Assembly: GCA_963742715.1 (NCBI GenBank)
Contig: CAVUMR010000003.1
Location: forward strand, 1,178,001 to 1,242,000
DNA: 64,000 bases
Reading direction: 5' to 3'
From: CAVUMR01 sp963742715
GTDB taxonomy: Bacteria; Actinomycetota; Actinomycetes; Mycobacteriales; Micromonosporaceae
In this document: positions 28,041 through 37,061 of the stretch, in pieces
How the letters are laid out: every line of letters begins with the position of its first letter
Position numbering within the stretch: the first letter of the stretch is position 1
Translations under genes and position numbers: made by a program
Notes under the pieces: model-generated
The model's database searches: none
What the model was told of the DNA's origin: nothing
The model's input: the letters and a program-made list of their open reading frames with translations, nothing else

Positions 28041-28071
28041 TGTGGACAACGTCGGATCAGCCTGTGGATAA
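28041..28071. promoter_or_regulatory. Pair of DnaA boxes
   Basis: TGTGGACAA (28041-28049) and TGTGGATAA (28063-28071) are exact complements of TTGTCCACA and TTATCCACA. They have the same orientation with a 22-bp period, about two helical turns. They lie in the 393-bp gene-free region 27874-28266, upstream of the type VII cassette. That region also has short gcagggccagcag repeats (28140-28200). Confidence 0.5.
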
Positions 28072-28214
28072 ATGCGGGACGCCGGACGGCCGAAAGCGTT
28101 CAAGCCCGCAATGACCTCGAGAAACGCAGTGCTGGCAGAACGGAGGGCCAGCAGAGGAACGCAGGGCCAGCAGAACGCAGGGCCGGACAGAAACGCAGCG
28201 GCTGGAGAAACGGC

Positions 28215-28247
28215 AAGGCCCGGCTTCCGCAATGGAAGCCGGGCCTT
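28215..28247 (-). terminator. hppA terminator hairpin
   Basis: A 14-bp perfect stem (28215-28228 with 28234-28247) and a GCAAT loop begin about 20 nt downstream of the hppA stop. There is no clear T run, as is common in Actinobacteria. Confidence 0.75.
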
Positions 28248-28266
28248 GGACCGGTACGACAGACAG

Positions 28267-30606
28267 CTAGGCGGTGACCTTCTCCGTCTCGCTGGCGGTT
28301 ACATCGTCCGCGCTGATCGCGATCGGCTTGCGCTTGCTGATCGTGACCGCGGCGACGATCGCGGCGGCCGCGACCAGCGCGACCACCAGCCGGATCCCGT
28401 TGTTGGCGTCGTCGCCGACCGAGAGCATGACCACGGCCGGCGCGATGAGCAGCGAGACCAGGTTCATGACCTTGATCAGCGGGTTGATCGCCGGACCGGC
28501 GGTGTCCTTGAAGGGGTCACCCACGGTGTCGCCGATGATCGTGGCGTTGTGGGCGTCGGAGCCCTTGCCACCGTAGTTGCCGTCCTCGACCAGCTTCTTC
28601 GCGTTGTCCCAGGCGCCACCCGAGTTGGCCAGGAAGACCGCCATGAGGGCGCCGACGCCGATCGCACCGGCCAGGTAGGAGCCGAGCGCACCGACGCCGA
28701 GGCCGAACCCGACCGCGATCGGCGCCATGATGGCCAGCAGGCCGGGCGTGACCAGCTCGCGCTGTGCGTCCCGGGTGCAGATGTCCACCACCCGGCCGTA
28801 CTCCGGCCGCTCCGAGCCGTCCATGATGCCCGGGTGCTCGCGGAACTGCCGGCGAACCTCGAACACGACCGCACCGGCGGACCGGGCGACCGCGTTGATC
28901 GCCAACGCGCTGAACAGGAACACCACCGCGGCACCGATGATCAGACCGACCAGGTTGCGGGGGTTGGCCACGTTCAGGATTCCGCTGTACTGGTCCAGGT
29001 TGAGCCCGCTGCCGGACACCCCGGCTTCCCGGGCCGCAGTCTGCACGGTGTCGGTGAACGAACCGAACAGAGCTGTCGCCGCGAGTACGGCGGTGGCGAT
29101 CGCGATGCCCTTGGTGATGGCCTTGGTGGTGTTGCCCACCGCGTCCAGCTCGGTCAGGGTCTGTACGCCGTCGCCGGTCACGTCACCGGACATCTCCGCG
29201 ATGCCCTGCGCGTTGTCGCTGATCGGGCCGAAGGTGTCCATCGCGACGATCACGCCGACCGTGGTGAGTAGGCCGGTACCGGCGAGCGCCACCGCGAACA
29301 GGGCCAGCGTGATGCTGCCCCCACCGAGCAGGAACGCACCGTAGACCGCGGCGCCGATCAGCAGCGCGGAGTACACCGCGGACTCGAAGCCGATCGACAT
29401 GCCGGCCAGGATGACCGTGGCCGGTCCGGTCAGCGAGGTCTTGCCGATGTCCTGCACCGGACGGCGACCCGTCTCGGTGAAGTACCCGGTCAGCGCCTGG
29501 ATGGCGGCGGCGAGCAGGATGCCGATCACCACGGCGACGATCGCGACGAACCGCGGGTTGCGGCTCACCCCGTCGAGCGCACCCTCACCCAGGCCGCTCC
29601 AGCTGCCCGGCAGGTACACGAACGCGGCGATCGCGACCATGACGGCCGAGATCAGTGCGGAGATGAAGAACGCGCGGTTGATCGCGGTCAGGCCGTTGCG
29701 GTCACTGGGCCGGAGCCGGGTGATGAACACGCCGATGATGGCCGTGATGACACCGATGGTCGGCACGATCAGCGGGAACACCAGGCCCTCGTCGCCGAAC
29801 GCGGCACGGCCCAGGATCAGCGCGGCCACCAGGGTCACCGCGTACGACTCGAACAGGTCGGCGGCCATGCCGGCGCAGTCGCCGACGTTGTCGCCGACGT
29901 TGTCGGCGATCGTCGCGGCATTGCGCGGGTCGTCCTCCGGAATGCCCTGCTCCACCTTGCCGACCAGGTCCGCACCGACGTCGGCGGCCTTGGTGAAGAT
30001 GCCGCCGCCGACCCGCATGAACATGGCGAGCAGGGCGGCACCGAAGCCGAAGCCCTCGAGCACCGTGGGAGCGTCGCCCTTATAGAGCAGTACGACCATC
30101 GCCGCACCGAACAGGCCGAGCCCGACGGTGAGGAAGCCGACCACGCCACCGGTACGGAAGGCGATCTGCATGGCGGTCTCGCGACCGCCGGACTCGCGCG
30201 CGGCGGCGGCAACCCGCAGGTTCGCCCGGGTGGCGAGCGACATGCCGGCCCAGCCGATGAACGAGCTGAACAACGCGCCGACGATGAAGAACGCCGACCG
30301 GCCGATGCGCACTGAGGTGCCACCGTCGGTGACCGGCAGGACGTACAGCAGGACAACCGCGACGATCACGAAGATCACCAGGGTCCTGAACTGCCGGCGA
30401 AGGTACGCGGACGCGCCTTCTTGTACCGCACCGGCGATTTCTTGCATCTTCTCGGTACCCTTGCCGGTGGCGAGCACCGCTCTGACCAGACCGCCTGCGA
30501 AGCCCAGCGCTACGAGCGCAACGACAGCGGCGATGATGATATAGGTCAGATTCACACCAGTAAGGGACAAGTTCTCGCCGCCTTCGGCGAGCAAGGTCCC
30601 GGACAT
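28267..30606 (-). CDS. hppA: K+-independent proton-pumping membrane pyrophosphatase
   Basis: 779 residues with about 16 membrane helices. It hydrolyses PPi and pumps H+ outward. The substrate site is clear: DVGADLVGKVE (the family's core motif), then DDPRNAATIADNVGDNVGDCAGMAADLFESY with its acidic Mg-PPi ligands, and DNAKKLVEDG near the C-terminus. NTTKAITKGIA has Lys at the position that separates K+-independent from K+-dependent (Ala) enzymes. The strong AGGAGG sits 5 nt before the ATG. A 5' leader hairpin is at 30639-30659. It is monocistronic, with its own terminator. Confidence 0.95.
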   Translation of the reverse strand: MSGTLLAEGGENLSLTGVNLTYIIIAAVVALVALGFAGGLVRAVLATGKGTEKMQEIAGAVQEGASAYLRRQFRTLVIFVIVAVVLLYVLPVTDGGTSVRIGRSAFFIVGALFSSFIGWAGMSLATRANLRVAAAARESGGRETAMQIAFRTGGVVGFLTVGLGLFGAAMVVLLYKGDAPTVLEGFGFGAALLAMFMRVGGGIFTKAADVGADLVGKVEQGIPEDDPRNAATIADNVGDNVGDCAGMAADLFESYAVTLVAALILGRAAFGDEGLVFPLIVPTIGVITAIIGVFITRLRPSDRNGLTAINRAFFISALISAVMVAIAAFVYLPGSWSGLGEGALDGVSRNPRFVAIVAVVIGILLAAAIQALTGYFTETGRRPVQDIGKTSLTGPATVILAGMSIGFESAVYSALLIGAAVYGAFLLGGGSITLALFAVALAGTGLLTTVGVIVAMDTFGPISDNAQGIAEMSGDVTGDGVQTLTELDAVGNTTKAITKGIAIATAVLAATALFGSFTDTVQTAAREAGVSGSGLNLDQYSGILNVANPRNLVGLIIGAAVVFLFSALAINAVARSAGAVVFEVRRQFREHPGIMDGSERPEYGRVVDICTRDAQRELVTPGLLAIMAPIAVGFGLGVGALGSYLAGAIGVGALMAVFLANSGGAWDNAKKLVEDGNYGGKGSDAHNATIIGDTVGDPFKDTAGPAINPLIKVMNLVSLLIAPAVVMLSVGDDANNGIRLVVALVAAAAIVAAVTISKRKPIAISADDVTASETEKVTA

Positions 30607-30954
30607 CCGTCCTCCTGTACCGACAACCGTGAATACCCCTCGGCCGGGACACGGCCGAGCAGGCGGGGATCTCCGCTGGGTTGCTACCCAGGAAGGGGCA
30701 TCATCGGCCAGTCGGAGGGCCGTGATGCGTCAGCGACCCGCGGAGTGTAGCGAGCCCGCTGACTGGGGAGATGACAGCCTACCTGCCGTGGCGCCACCGC
30801 ACGCTGGCACTATGCCAGCGCCCGGCCGACCGCGGTCGGTCAGGGTCCACGGCGATCACCCCTGCCCCGCGGGTACCGCCGTTCAGCCGCACCCGGCGGC
30901 CACCGCTCAGCCGTCGTTCAGCCGTAGTCCAGCCGTAGTGAGGTGTCGCGCCGG
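30607..30954. other. hppA leader and intergenic region
   Basis: A 348-bp region with no gene. It holds the hppA ribosome site, a leader hairpin (CTCGGCCG/CGGCCGAG, 30639-30659), a 19-bp palindrome (30802-30820) and short agccgt repeats (30890-30940) near the anti-sigma gene's stop. No riboswitch family was recognised. Confidence 0.4.
30802..30820. promoter_or_regulatory. 19-bp palindrome, possible operator
   Basis: CGCTGGCA-cta-TGCCAGCG is a perfect 8-bp inverted repeat with a 3-bp centre, about 195 bp upstream of hppA. It could be a dimeric regulator site. Confidence 0.35.
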
Positions 30955-31416
30955 TCAGCCGTGGATCGGCCAGGACATGCGGACGACGGTGCCGCGACCG
31001 TCGGGACGCGGCCCGACGTCGAGGTCGTCGACCAGGCCGGCGAGCAGCGCGAGCCCGACGCCGACCGCTACGGACTCTTCCGCGAAGGGCTCGCCAGCAC
31101 CGGGTACATCACCGTGCGTGACCAGCGTGACCGGATCCGGCATCGCGCCGTCGGCCAGCCTGGTTTCGGCCGGCGCGCGATCGACGACCCGTACCGTGAA
31201 GTCCGGGCCATCGGCCATCTCCACCCGGATCAGGTCCTGCAGTCCGTAGAGACGGTGCAGGGCAACCGCTCGTGAGCAGGCTTCGCCTACCGCGAGCCGT
31301 ATCTCGTCCAGGACGTCCTCGGCGACCCCTGCGCGCCGCGCCACCGCCACGGCAACCAATCGGGCGGTACGCACGTGCGCCGGCGCCGGAGAAAACCCGA
31401 GCCGCACGGTCGGCAT
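30955..31416 (-). CDS. RsbW-like anti-sigma factor (HATPase)
   Basis: 153 residues. The GHKL ATPase N-box EIRLAVGEACSRAV (about 39-52) binds Mg-ATP, and the G-rich GVGLALLAGLVDDLDV with RGTVVRMSWP forms the C-terminal half. Proteins of this family bind a sigma factor and phosphorylate a STAS antagonist. The antagonist is the gene just upstream, separated by only 2 bp, forming a partner-switching pair. No cognate sigma factor gene is in the pair. In the usual RsbW N-box the metal-binding residues are Glu-x-x-x-Asn; here the Asn is replaced by Cys-Ser, so activity may be altered. Confidence 0.8.
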   Translation of the reverse strand: MPTVRLGFSPAPAHVRTARLVAVAVARRAGVAEDVLDEIRLAVGEACSRAVALHRLYGLQDLIRVEMADGPDFTVRVVDRAPAETRLADGAMPDPVTLVTHGDVPGAGEPFAEESVAVGVGLALLAGLVDDLDVGPRPDGRGTVVRMSWPIHG

Positions 31417-31418
31417 AG

Positions 31419-31976
31419 CTAGCTGCCGGCCGTCGGCTGCGCCCCACCGTCCGTCGACGCGCTCCTCGGTGTTCCGGTGTCCGGATCACCGGCGGCGGGC
31501 GCGGAGCGCTCCGCCGTCGAGCCGGCCCGGTCATCGCCGCCCTGCGATCCGTCACCAGCGGAACCGGTCGGAGCAGCACCACTGGCATCGGCGGCGGCGT
31601 CATCACCGCTGGTCATCGCGCCCGATCCGGACGAGTCGGCGAGTCCTACGACCGCCTCGTCGACCGAGCTGAAGATCTGGAACACCCGCTCCAGGCCGGT
31701 GATCCGGAAGATCTTGAGGATCCGTTCCTGGCTGCAGACCAGAACCAGACTGCCGCCCTGTGCCCGGATCCGCTTGAGCCCGCCGACCAGTACACCGAGG
31801 CCGGTGGAGTCGAGGAACTCGACCCGCTCCATGTTCACCACGATGTACCTGGTGCCTTCGGCGACCAGCTCGAGCAGTCTTTCCCGTAGCCGTGGAGCGG
31901 TGTAAACGTCGATCTCGCCGCCCACCTCGAGAACCGTGCGGTCCGCAACGGTGCGTGTCTCGAGTGACAGCTCCAT
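31419..31976 (-). CDS. STAS-domain anti-anti-sigma factor
   Basis: 185 residues. The STAS fold (1-110) includes [15 protein letters not shown] and the phosphorylation loop [13 protein letters not shown], where S58 is the expected target of the HATPase encoded next. Dephosphorylated STAS proteins bind the anti-sigma factor and free sigma. The 75-residue C-terminal tail is Ala/Ser/Asp/Gly-rich and longer than in RsbV/SpoIIAA. The ATG at 31976 has GGAGG upstream. It is divergent from the helicase gene. Confidence 0.9.
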   Translation of the reverse strand: MELSLETRTVADRTVLEVGGEIDVYTAPRLRERLLELVAEGTRYIVVNMERVEFLDSTGLGVLVGGLKRIRAQGGSLVLVCSQERILKIFRITGLERVFQIFSSVDEAVVGLADSSGSGAMTSGDDAAADASGAAPTGSAGDGSQGGDDRAGSTAERSAPAAGDPDTGTPRSASTDGGAQPTAGS

Positions 31977-32248
31977 GCAGAACCTCCGATCAACCGGTCG
32001 TCGGACCGATGCGGGCGTCTTCCCCGGGCATCTAACCATCGGCCGGGAAGCGACGCGATCTGTACCGGACAACGGTGACACGCTCGTGTCTCCGATGTTC
32101 AACGGCCCCCTACCTCGGTGTGTCGCGGTTGGCGACGGACCGGGGACCATTCGCTACCACCTTGGCAGCTTCTCGAATCGCCTGCTTGGCCGCACCCCCG
32201 ATCCCGGCACACCGGCCGCTGTCGGACCGCTGTGCCAGAGTTCAACGC

Positions 32249-34798
32249 GTGACCGCAGTCCTGCCCGAACCCGCCGAGCTGCTGCATCGGCTGCTGGCCG
32301 GGCGAGGCGCCGGTGGTGGGGCCGATGGTGCCGCCGGGGGTACGGACAAACCCGGTCCGGTCACGCATGTCGAACGGGTGCCGGCGCGGGCCGGGACCAC
32401 AGTGGATTGGCCTGATTGGACCCCGGACGTACTGCGGGAGGCACTCGGCCAGCGCGGCATCCAGGCACCGTGGCGACATCAGATCGAGGCCGCCGAGCTG
32501 GTCCGGAGCGGCCACAGTGTCGTGATCTCCACCGGTACCGCCTCGGGGAAGTCGCTGGCTTACCAGCTTCCGGTGCTCGCCCGGCTGCTGACCGACCGGA
32601 AAGCGACCGCTCTGTACCTCGCGCCGACCAAGGCACTCGCGGCGGACCAGGCCCGCTCGCTGTCCCAACTGGCACTGCCGGAGGTCCGCCCGGCGGTACT
32701 GGACGGCGATACGCCGACCGAGGAACGTGACTGGATCCGCCGGTACGCCCGGCTGGTGCTGACCAATCCGGACATGATCCATCACGGCATGCTGCCGCGG
32801 CACTCGTCCTGGGCGGCCTTCTACCGTCGGCTCGCCTTCGTGGTCGTGGACGAATGCCACACGTACCGCGGAGTGTTCGGCTCGCACGTCGCGCATGTCC
32901 TGCGCCGGTTGCGCCGGGTGTCCGCGCGGTACGGCACCTCGCCGGTCTTCGTCCTCGCGTCGGCCACCGCCAGCGAGCCCGCCTCGTCGGCGTCGCGGCT
33001 CACGGGGGTACCGGTCGAGGCGGTCACCGAGGACGCCTCCCCGCGCGCCGGGGTGACCTTCGCGCTGTGGGAGCCGCCGCTGTTGCCGATCCGGGGCGAG
33101 GGTGCGGTTCGGGGCGAGCGGGGTGCCCCGGTCCGCAAGTCGTCCCTGCGGGAGACCTCCGACCTGCTGGCCGACCTGGTGGCGAGCGGGGTACGCACGC
33201 TGGCGTTCGTGCGGTCGAGACGGGCGGCCGAGATCACCGCGACGATGGCCCGGCGCGCGCTGGCCGAAGCTGCCGAGCCGGACGCCGGTTGGGGTCCACC
33301 GGGACTCGCCACCGGCTCTGGGGCTGCCGGCTCTGGGGCCTTCGGCGGTAGGCCCGTCGGCGGTGGGCCCGCCGGCTTGGCGCCTGGCGGCTCGGACGCG
33401 GCCGGCCCGAACCTTGCCGGCGGTGGGCCCGCCGGCGCCGGGGCTGGGCTTTCCGGCTCGGGGCTGGCCGGGCTCGTCGACAAGATTGCCGCGTACCGGG
33501 GCGGCTATCTGCGTGAGGAGCGGCGCGAGCTGGAACGCGCTTTCCTGTCCGGTGCTCTGCTCGGCCTGGCCTCGACCAACGCCCTCGAGCTCGGCGTGGA
33601 CGTGGCGGGCCTGGACGCGGTGGTACTGGCCGGATACCCCGGCACCCTGGCCTCGCTCTGGCAGCAGGCCGGCCGAGCGGGTCGCGCCGGCCGGGAAGCG
33701 CTGTGTGTGCTGGTGGCGCGGGACGATCCGCTGGACACCTACCTCGTGCACCACCCGTCCGCGATCTTCTCCCGGCCGGTGGAGGCCGCGGTCCTGGACC
33801 CGACCAACCCGTACGTACTGGCTCCACACCTGTGCTGTGCCGCGAACGAGCTGCCGCTGACCGAGGCCGACCTGCCGATGTTCGGGGGTGGTGCCGCCCG
33901 GGCGGCTGTCGACGCTCTCGTCGCCGCCGGTGCCCTGCGCCACCGGCCGACCGGCTGGTACTGGACGTCGCGTGGCCGGCCGGATGTCGACCTGCGCGGG
34001 TCCGGTGGCGAGCCGATCGCCGTGGTGGAGTCGCAGACCGGTCGGCTGCTCGGCACGGTGGACGCCGGCTCGGCACACGCACAGGTACATCAGGGAGCGG
34101 TGTACCTGCACCAGGGCCGCTCGTACGTGGTCGACTCGCTCGACCTGGACGACGGGGTGGCGCTGGTACATCCGGAGGAGCCGGACTGGACCACCCACGC
34201 GCGCGACGTCAACGATCTGGAAGTGGTGGCGGTCCGGTCCCGGGTCGAGGCGGGCCCGGTCGTACTGCAGCTCGGTGACGTGGACGTGACCAGCCAGGTC
34301 GTCGCCTACCAGCGCCGGCGGTTCGCCAGCGGCGAGGTGATCGACGAGCACCCGTTGGACCTGCCGGTACGGCAACTGCGCACGGTTGCCGTCTGGTACA
34401 CCCTCGATCCGGAGGCGATCGGGCTGGACGAGGCGGACCTGCCCGGTGCGCTGCATGCCGCCGAGCACGCCGCGATCGGCCTGCTTCCGCTGGTGGCCAC
34501 CTGCGACCGCTGGGACATCGGCGGATTGTCCACGGCCCTGCACCCGGATACCGGACTGCCGACGGTATTCGTGTACGACGGCCACCCCGGTGGGGCCGGA
34601 TTCGCCGAGCGCGGCTTCGCCGCCGCCACCACCTGGTTGCGCGCCACCCGCGATGCGATCGCCGACTGCGGCTGTGAAGCCGGCTGCCCGTCGTGCGTCC
34701 AGTCGCCCAAGTGCGGCAACGGGAACGATCCGCTGCACAAGCCTGGCGCGGTACGCGTCCTCGACGCGGTGCTCAACGCGCTGGACCAGCACTCCTAG
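32249..34798 (+). CDS. DEAD/DEAH-box helicase with DUF1998-type C-terminal zinc domain
   Basis: 849 residues. Motifs: Walker A STGTASGKSLAYQ, Ia (YLAPTKALAADQ), II VVVDECH, III SATAS, and motifs V/VI in STNALELGVDVAGLD and QQAGRAGRAGR. The C-terminal domain (about 640-840) ends in CGCEAGCPSCVQSPKCG, the four-cysteine cluster of the MrfA/YprA-type helicases (DUF1998), which unwind damaged DNA 3'-5'. A Gly/Ala/Pro insert (about 340-410) separates the two RecA domains. The GTG at 32249 opens just before VLPEPAELL. Its position beside the tad operon matches Mycobacterium Rv3649. Confidence 0.92.
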   Translation: MTAVLPEPAELLHRLLAGRGAGGGADGAAGGTDKPGPVTHVERVPARAGTTVDWPDWTPDVLREALGQRGIQAPWRHQIEAAELVRSGHSVVISTGTASGKSLAYQLPVLARLLTDRKATALYLAPTKALAADQARSLSQLALPEVRPAVLDGDTPTEERDWIRRYARLVLTNPDMIHHGMLPRHSSWAAFYRRLAFVVVDECHTYRGVFGSHVAHVLRRLRRVSARYGTSPVFVLASATASEPASSASRLTGVPVEAVTEDASPRAGVTFALWEPPLLPIRGEGAVRGERGAPVRKSSLRETSDLLADLVASGVRTLAFVRSRRAAEITATMARRALAEAAEPDAGWGPPGLATGSGAAGSGAFGGRPVGGGPAGLAPGGSDAAGPNLAGGGPAGAGAGLSGSGLAGLVDKIAAYRGGYLREERRELERAFLSGALLGLASTNALELGVDVAGLDAVVLAGYPGTLASLWQQAGRAGRAGREALCVLVARDDPLDTYLVHHPSAIFSRPVEAAVLDPTNPYVLAPHLCCAANELPLTEADLPMFGGGAARAAVDALVAAGALRHRPTGWYWTSRGRPDVDLRGSGGEPIAVVESQTGRLLGTVDAGSAHAQVHQGAVYLHQGRSYVVDSLDLDDGVALVHPEEPDWTTHARDVNDLEVVAVRSRVEAGPVVLQLGDVDVTSQVVAYQRRRFASGEVIDEHPLDLPVRQLRTVAVWYTLDPEAIGLDEADLPGALHAAEHAAIGLLPLVATCDRWDIGGLSTALHPDTGLPTVFVYDGHPGGAGFAERGFAAATTWLRATRDAIADCGCEAGCPSCVQSPKCGNGNDPLHKPGAVRVLDAVLNALDQHS

Positions 34799-35446
34799 GC
34801 GCTGCTCCACCGAGCCAGGCATCCTGGTCACCGGTGGGACCGTCGCTGGTGGGACCGTCGCTGGTGGGACCGTCGCTGGTGGGACCGTCACCGGTGGGAC
34901 CGTCGCTGGTGGGACCGTCGCTGGTGGGACCGCCGCCGGTGGGACGGCGCCCAACCCGCTCTCGCGTACCGGTCCGGCCCGAGCCGACGCCCGTGCGGTG
35001 CCGAACCGCCCCACCGGTCCGACGGACACCGTGACTATCGCGTCCAGGCCGACCAACCGGCAGCCGGTGAGCGCGGCGTCGTTGGCCCGCACGATCTCCC
35101 GGGCTCTTCCACAGGCGGCGTCAGCGCCTTCGATCGCGTGTACCGCTGCGGCCAGAGCGCCCAGGTCGGCGGCGGACTGCGCCCGGTGCCGGGCCACCAC
35201 CGCGGCACCGAGCCATTCGCCGGCGAGCCCCATCAGCAGCACGGCCAGCGCCACTCCGAGCAGCCAGATCGACGCGGACCCCTGGTCCGACCGGGACCGG
35301 TCCCGCCAGCGGGCAACGCGCGCCCTGATCCCGGCGGCGTGGACCATCGCCGCGGCAACGCGCGCCCTGACCCCTGGGGCGTGGACCACCGCCGCGGCAA
35401 CGGCGACCGCAACGACGGCTGCCCACCAGCAGGTACGCCCGGACAT
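34799..35446 (-). CDS. Helicase/secretion-neighbourhood TadE-like protein, stop codon missing
   Basis: The core (35446 to about 34967, 160 residues) has a basic N-terminus, a TadE-like hydrophobic segment GSASIWLLGVALAVLLMGLAG, then RAQSAADLGALAAA and the CGRAREIV...TGCR pair. It ends with ARAGPV, as in the TadE-like family found beside this helicase (Rv3654c type). After that point the frame does not stop. It runs through the VPPAT repeat and stays open, codon-in-phase, antisense to the helicase down to 32099. I set the left border at the helicase stop, so it is not a real stop codon. It is coupled to TadE (TGATG). The true C-terminus is unknown. Confidence 0.6.
34828..34945. repeat. 15-bp tandem repeat at the helicase/TadE-like junction
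   Basis: Seven to eight copies of ggtgggaccgtcgct (variants ggtgggaccgtcacc, ggtgggaccgccgcc). On the minus strand this codes repeats of VPPAT. Confidence 0.9.
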
Positions 35447-35868
35447 CACGGTCCACCCGGCTCTCGCTCGGCGACCGCGTCGGCCGACACGGTGAAGCCG
35501 GGCAGGTGCGAGCCGAGCGGCCGCACCGACGCGGACACCGCCGCGTGTACCAGGTCCGCGCCGCCGTCGACCGCGACCCGTGCCCCGGCCGGGGCGACCC
35601 TGGTGCCGGCGGCAACCCCCGACTCCCCGCGGGCTTCCGCCCGGGCGGCCTCCCGCGCAGCGTCCACGCACTCGAGCCTGGTCACCACCGCCGAAACCGC
35701 GGTGAGGGCGGCGAGCAGCAGCACCACCAGGGCGGGCAGGCCGACCGCGAGCTCGGCAGTCACCGAGCCGCGGTCGGCCCCTCCTCGCGAGAAGAACCCG
35801 CGCGCCCGACCGACCCGGACCGCGCGGCACAACGAGGCGACGCGGCCAACCCAGACCGCGCGGCTCAC
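35446..35868 (-). CDS. TadE-family pilus assembly protein
   Basis: About 140 residues from the GTG at 35868. The core after residue 25 is ordinary TadE: DRGSVTAELAVGLPALVVLLLAALTAVSAVV (membrane helix with the pilin-like Glu), then LECVDAAREAARAEARGE and a beta-rich end. The upstream part is coded by a minisatellite (VRVGRAV repeats), so several GTG codons are in frame and none has a good ribosome site. The start could lie anywhere from about 35830 to 36000. The last codon overlaps the start of the second TadE-like gene. Confidence 0.75.
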   Translation of the reverse strand: MSRAVWVGRVASLCRAVRVGRARGFFSRGGADRGSVTAELAVGLPALVVLLLAALTAVSAVVTRLECVDAAREAARAEARGESGVAAGTRVAPAGARVAVDGGADLVHAAVSASVRPLGSHLPGFTVSADAVAEREPGGP

Positions 35869-36010
35869 CGAGGCGACGCGGTCAACCCGGACCGCTCGTC
35901 CGGCCCAGACCGCAAGGCTCACCGAGGCGACGTGGCCAACCCGGACCGCTCGGCCAACCCGGACCACCCGTCCAGCCCTGACCGCTCGGCCAACCCGGAC
36001 CACCCGGACT
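35818..36010. repeat. 18/36-bp minisatellite between pilin and TadE
   Basis: Repeats of cgctcggccaacccggac (18 bp) and a 36-bp form with gctcaccgaggcgacg fill the space between the pilin stop and the TadE core. The period is a multiple of three, so the minus frame remains open. Confidence 0.85.
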
Positions 36011-36017
36011 GCGCGCG

Positions 36018-36188
36018 TTAGTGCAGTGCGCGCTGGATGATCGCGCTCAACGCGCTCTCGACCGGGCCGGACGTCACCACCTTGAGCAGCAGCCCGGCGA
36101 ACGCCACCGCCGCGATCGTCCCCACCGCGTACTCGGCCGTGCTCATGCCGGCGTCGCCGCGGAACCGGCGCTGAATTCGACGGAACAT
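36018..36188 (-). CDS. DUF4244 Flp-like pilin
   Basis: 56 residues. A basic start MFRRIQRRFRGDAG is followed by MSTAEYAVGTIAAVAFAGLLLKVV, with the Gly/Met processing point and the Glu+5 (E) and Tyr of Flp pilins, then a short tail ending IIQRALH. It is the main pilin candidate of the tad cluster, matching the small Rv3656c type. GGGAGGGAG lies 4 nt before the ATG. It begins 132 bp after the TadC stop. Confidence 0.85.
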   Translation of the reverse strand: MFRRIQRRFRGDAGMSTAEYAVGTIAAVAFAGLLLKVVTSGPVESALSAIIQRALH

Positions 36189-36320
36189 GACACTCCCTCC
36201 CTTCGGTTGAGCCGCATTCGTCGCGGCTCACGTCAATGCCTCGCGCCAGCAGCGGTGCACGGCTGGTACGAGCGGATATCCAGGCGCACCCGGGTCGGCT
36301 GGGGTCGGCGGTACGGCGGG

Positions 36321-37061
36321 TCATGACAGTGCCTCGCCGAGTACCGAGACCACGATCGGGACGAGTCCGGTCAGTACGAATGCCGGCAGGAAGCACAGGC
36401 CGAGCGGGAGTACGACCAGTACGCCGGCCCGACGCGCGGCCGCGTCAGCGGCGGCTGCCCGTTTGCCGCGCAGGTCCGCGGCGAGCCGGTCCAGGGCTGC
36501 GGCGAGAGCCGCTCCGCTCTCACTCGTACGCACCGCGACCGCGACCAGTCGACCGGCTCCCGCGACATCGGACAGGTGCGACCACGCATCAACCGGCGGC
36601 GCACCGAGTGCGACCGCCCTGGCCACCCGACACAACCGGTCGCCGAGCGGACCGTCGAGCGCGGTACCGACGGCGTGCGCCGCGGCCGACAGCGGCGCTC
36701 CGGCGCGGAGCGTGGCCGCGAGCAGATCCGCGGCGAACGGGAGATCCGTGAGCGCCTCGAGCCGCTCGGCCCGGGCCGCCCGTGGTTCCAGCCGTCGCAG
36801 CAGGCGGTCCGCGGCACACCCGGCGGCCACCCCGAGGATGACGCCGACCAGCCCGCCCACCACCGCGGCTGTCGCGATGCCCGCGAGCACGGCCACGAGG
36901 CGTACCAGGTCGCGCCGGCGGGCCGGTCGGTGCGCCACGGCCGGTGTGAGGCGCAGCCCGGTAAGACGCGCGCGGGCCTCGCCACGGCCACGCGGAGCCG
37001 CCACGACAAGCGCCGACACCAACAGGCACGACGCGGCGAGAGTGTTGCCGTACCGGATCAT
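36321..37061 (-). CDS. tadC: TadC-like type II secretion F family protein
   Basis: 246 residues with membrane helices near residues 5-20, 55-85 and 215-240. The central cytoplasmic helical domain contains LPFAADLLAATLRAGAPLSAA and LAALDRLAADLRGKR, the repeat pattern of T2SSF. It is an inner-membrane platform protein of the Tad pilus. The ATG overlaps the TadB stop (ATGA). Confidence 0.88.
   Translation of the reverse strand: MIRYGNTLAASCLLVSALVVAAPRGRGEARARLTGLRLTPAVAHRPARRRDLVRLVAVLAGIATAAVVGGLVGVILGVAAGCAADRLLRRLEPRAARAERLEALTDLPFAADLLAATLRAGAPLSAAAHAVGTALDGPLGDRLCRVARAVALGAPPVDAWSHLSDVAGAGRLVAVAVRTSESGAALAAALDRLAADLRGKRAAAADAAARRAGVLVVLPLGLCFLPAFVLTGLVPIVVSVLGEALS

Noticed and set aside
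32099..34798. Open frame of some 900 codons antisense to the helicase
   Set aside because: It is in codon-for-codon register with the helicase, where GC-rich codons rarely give reverse stops, and its composition is Arg/Gly/Val-rich with no known domain. Only the part right of about 34967 is the TadE-like protein.
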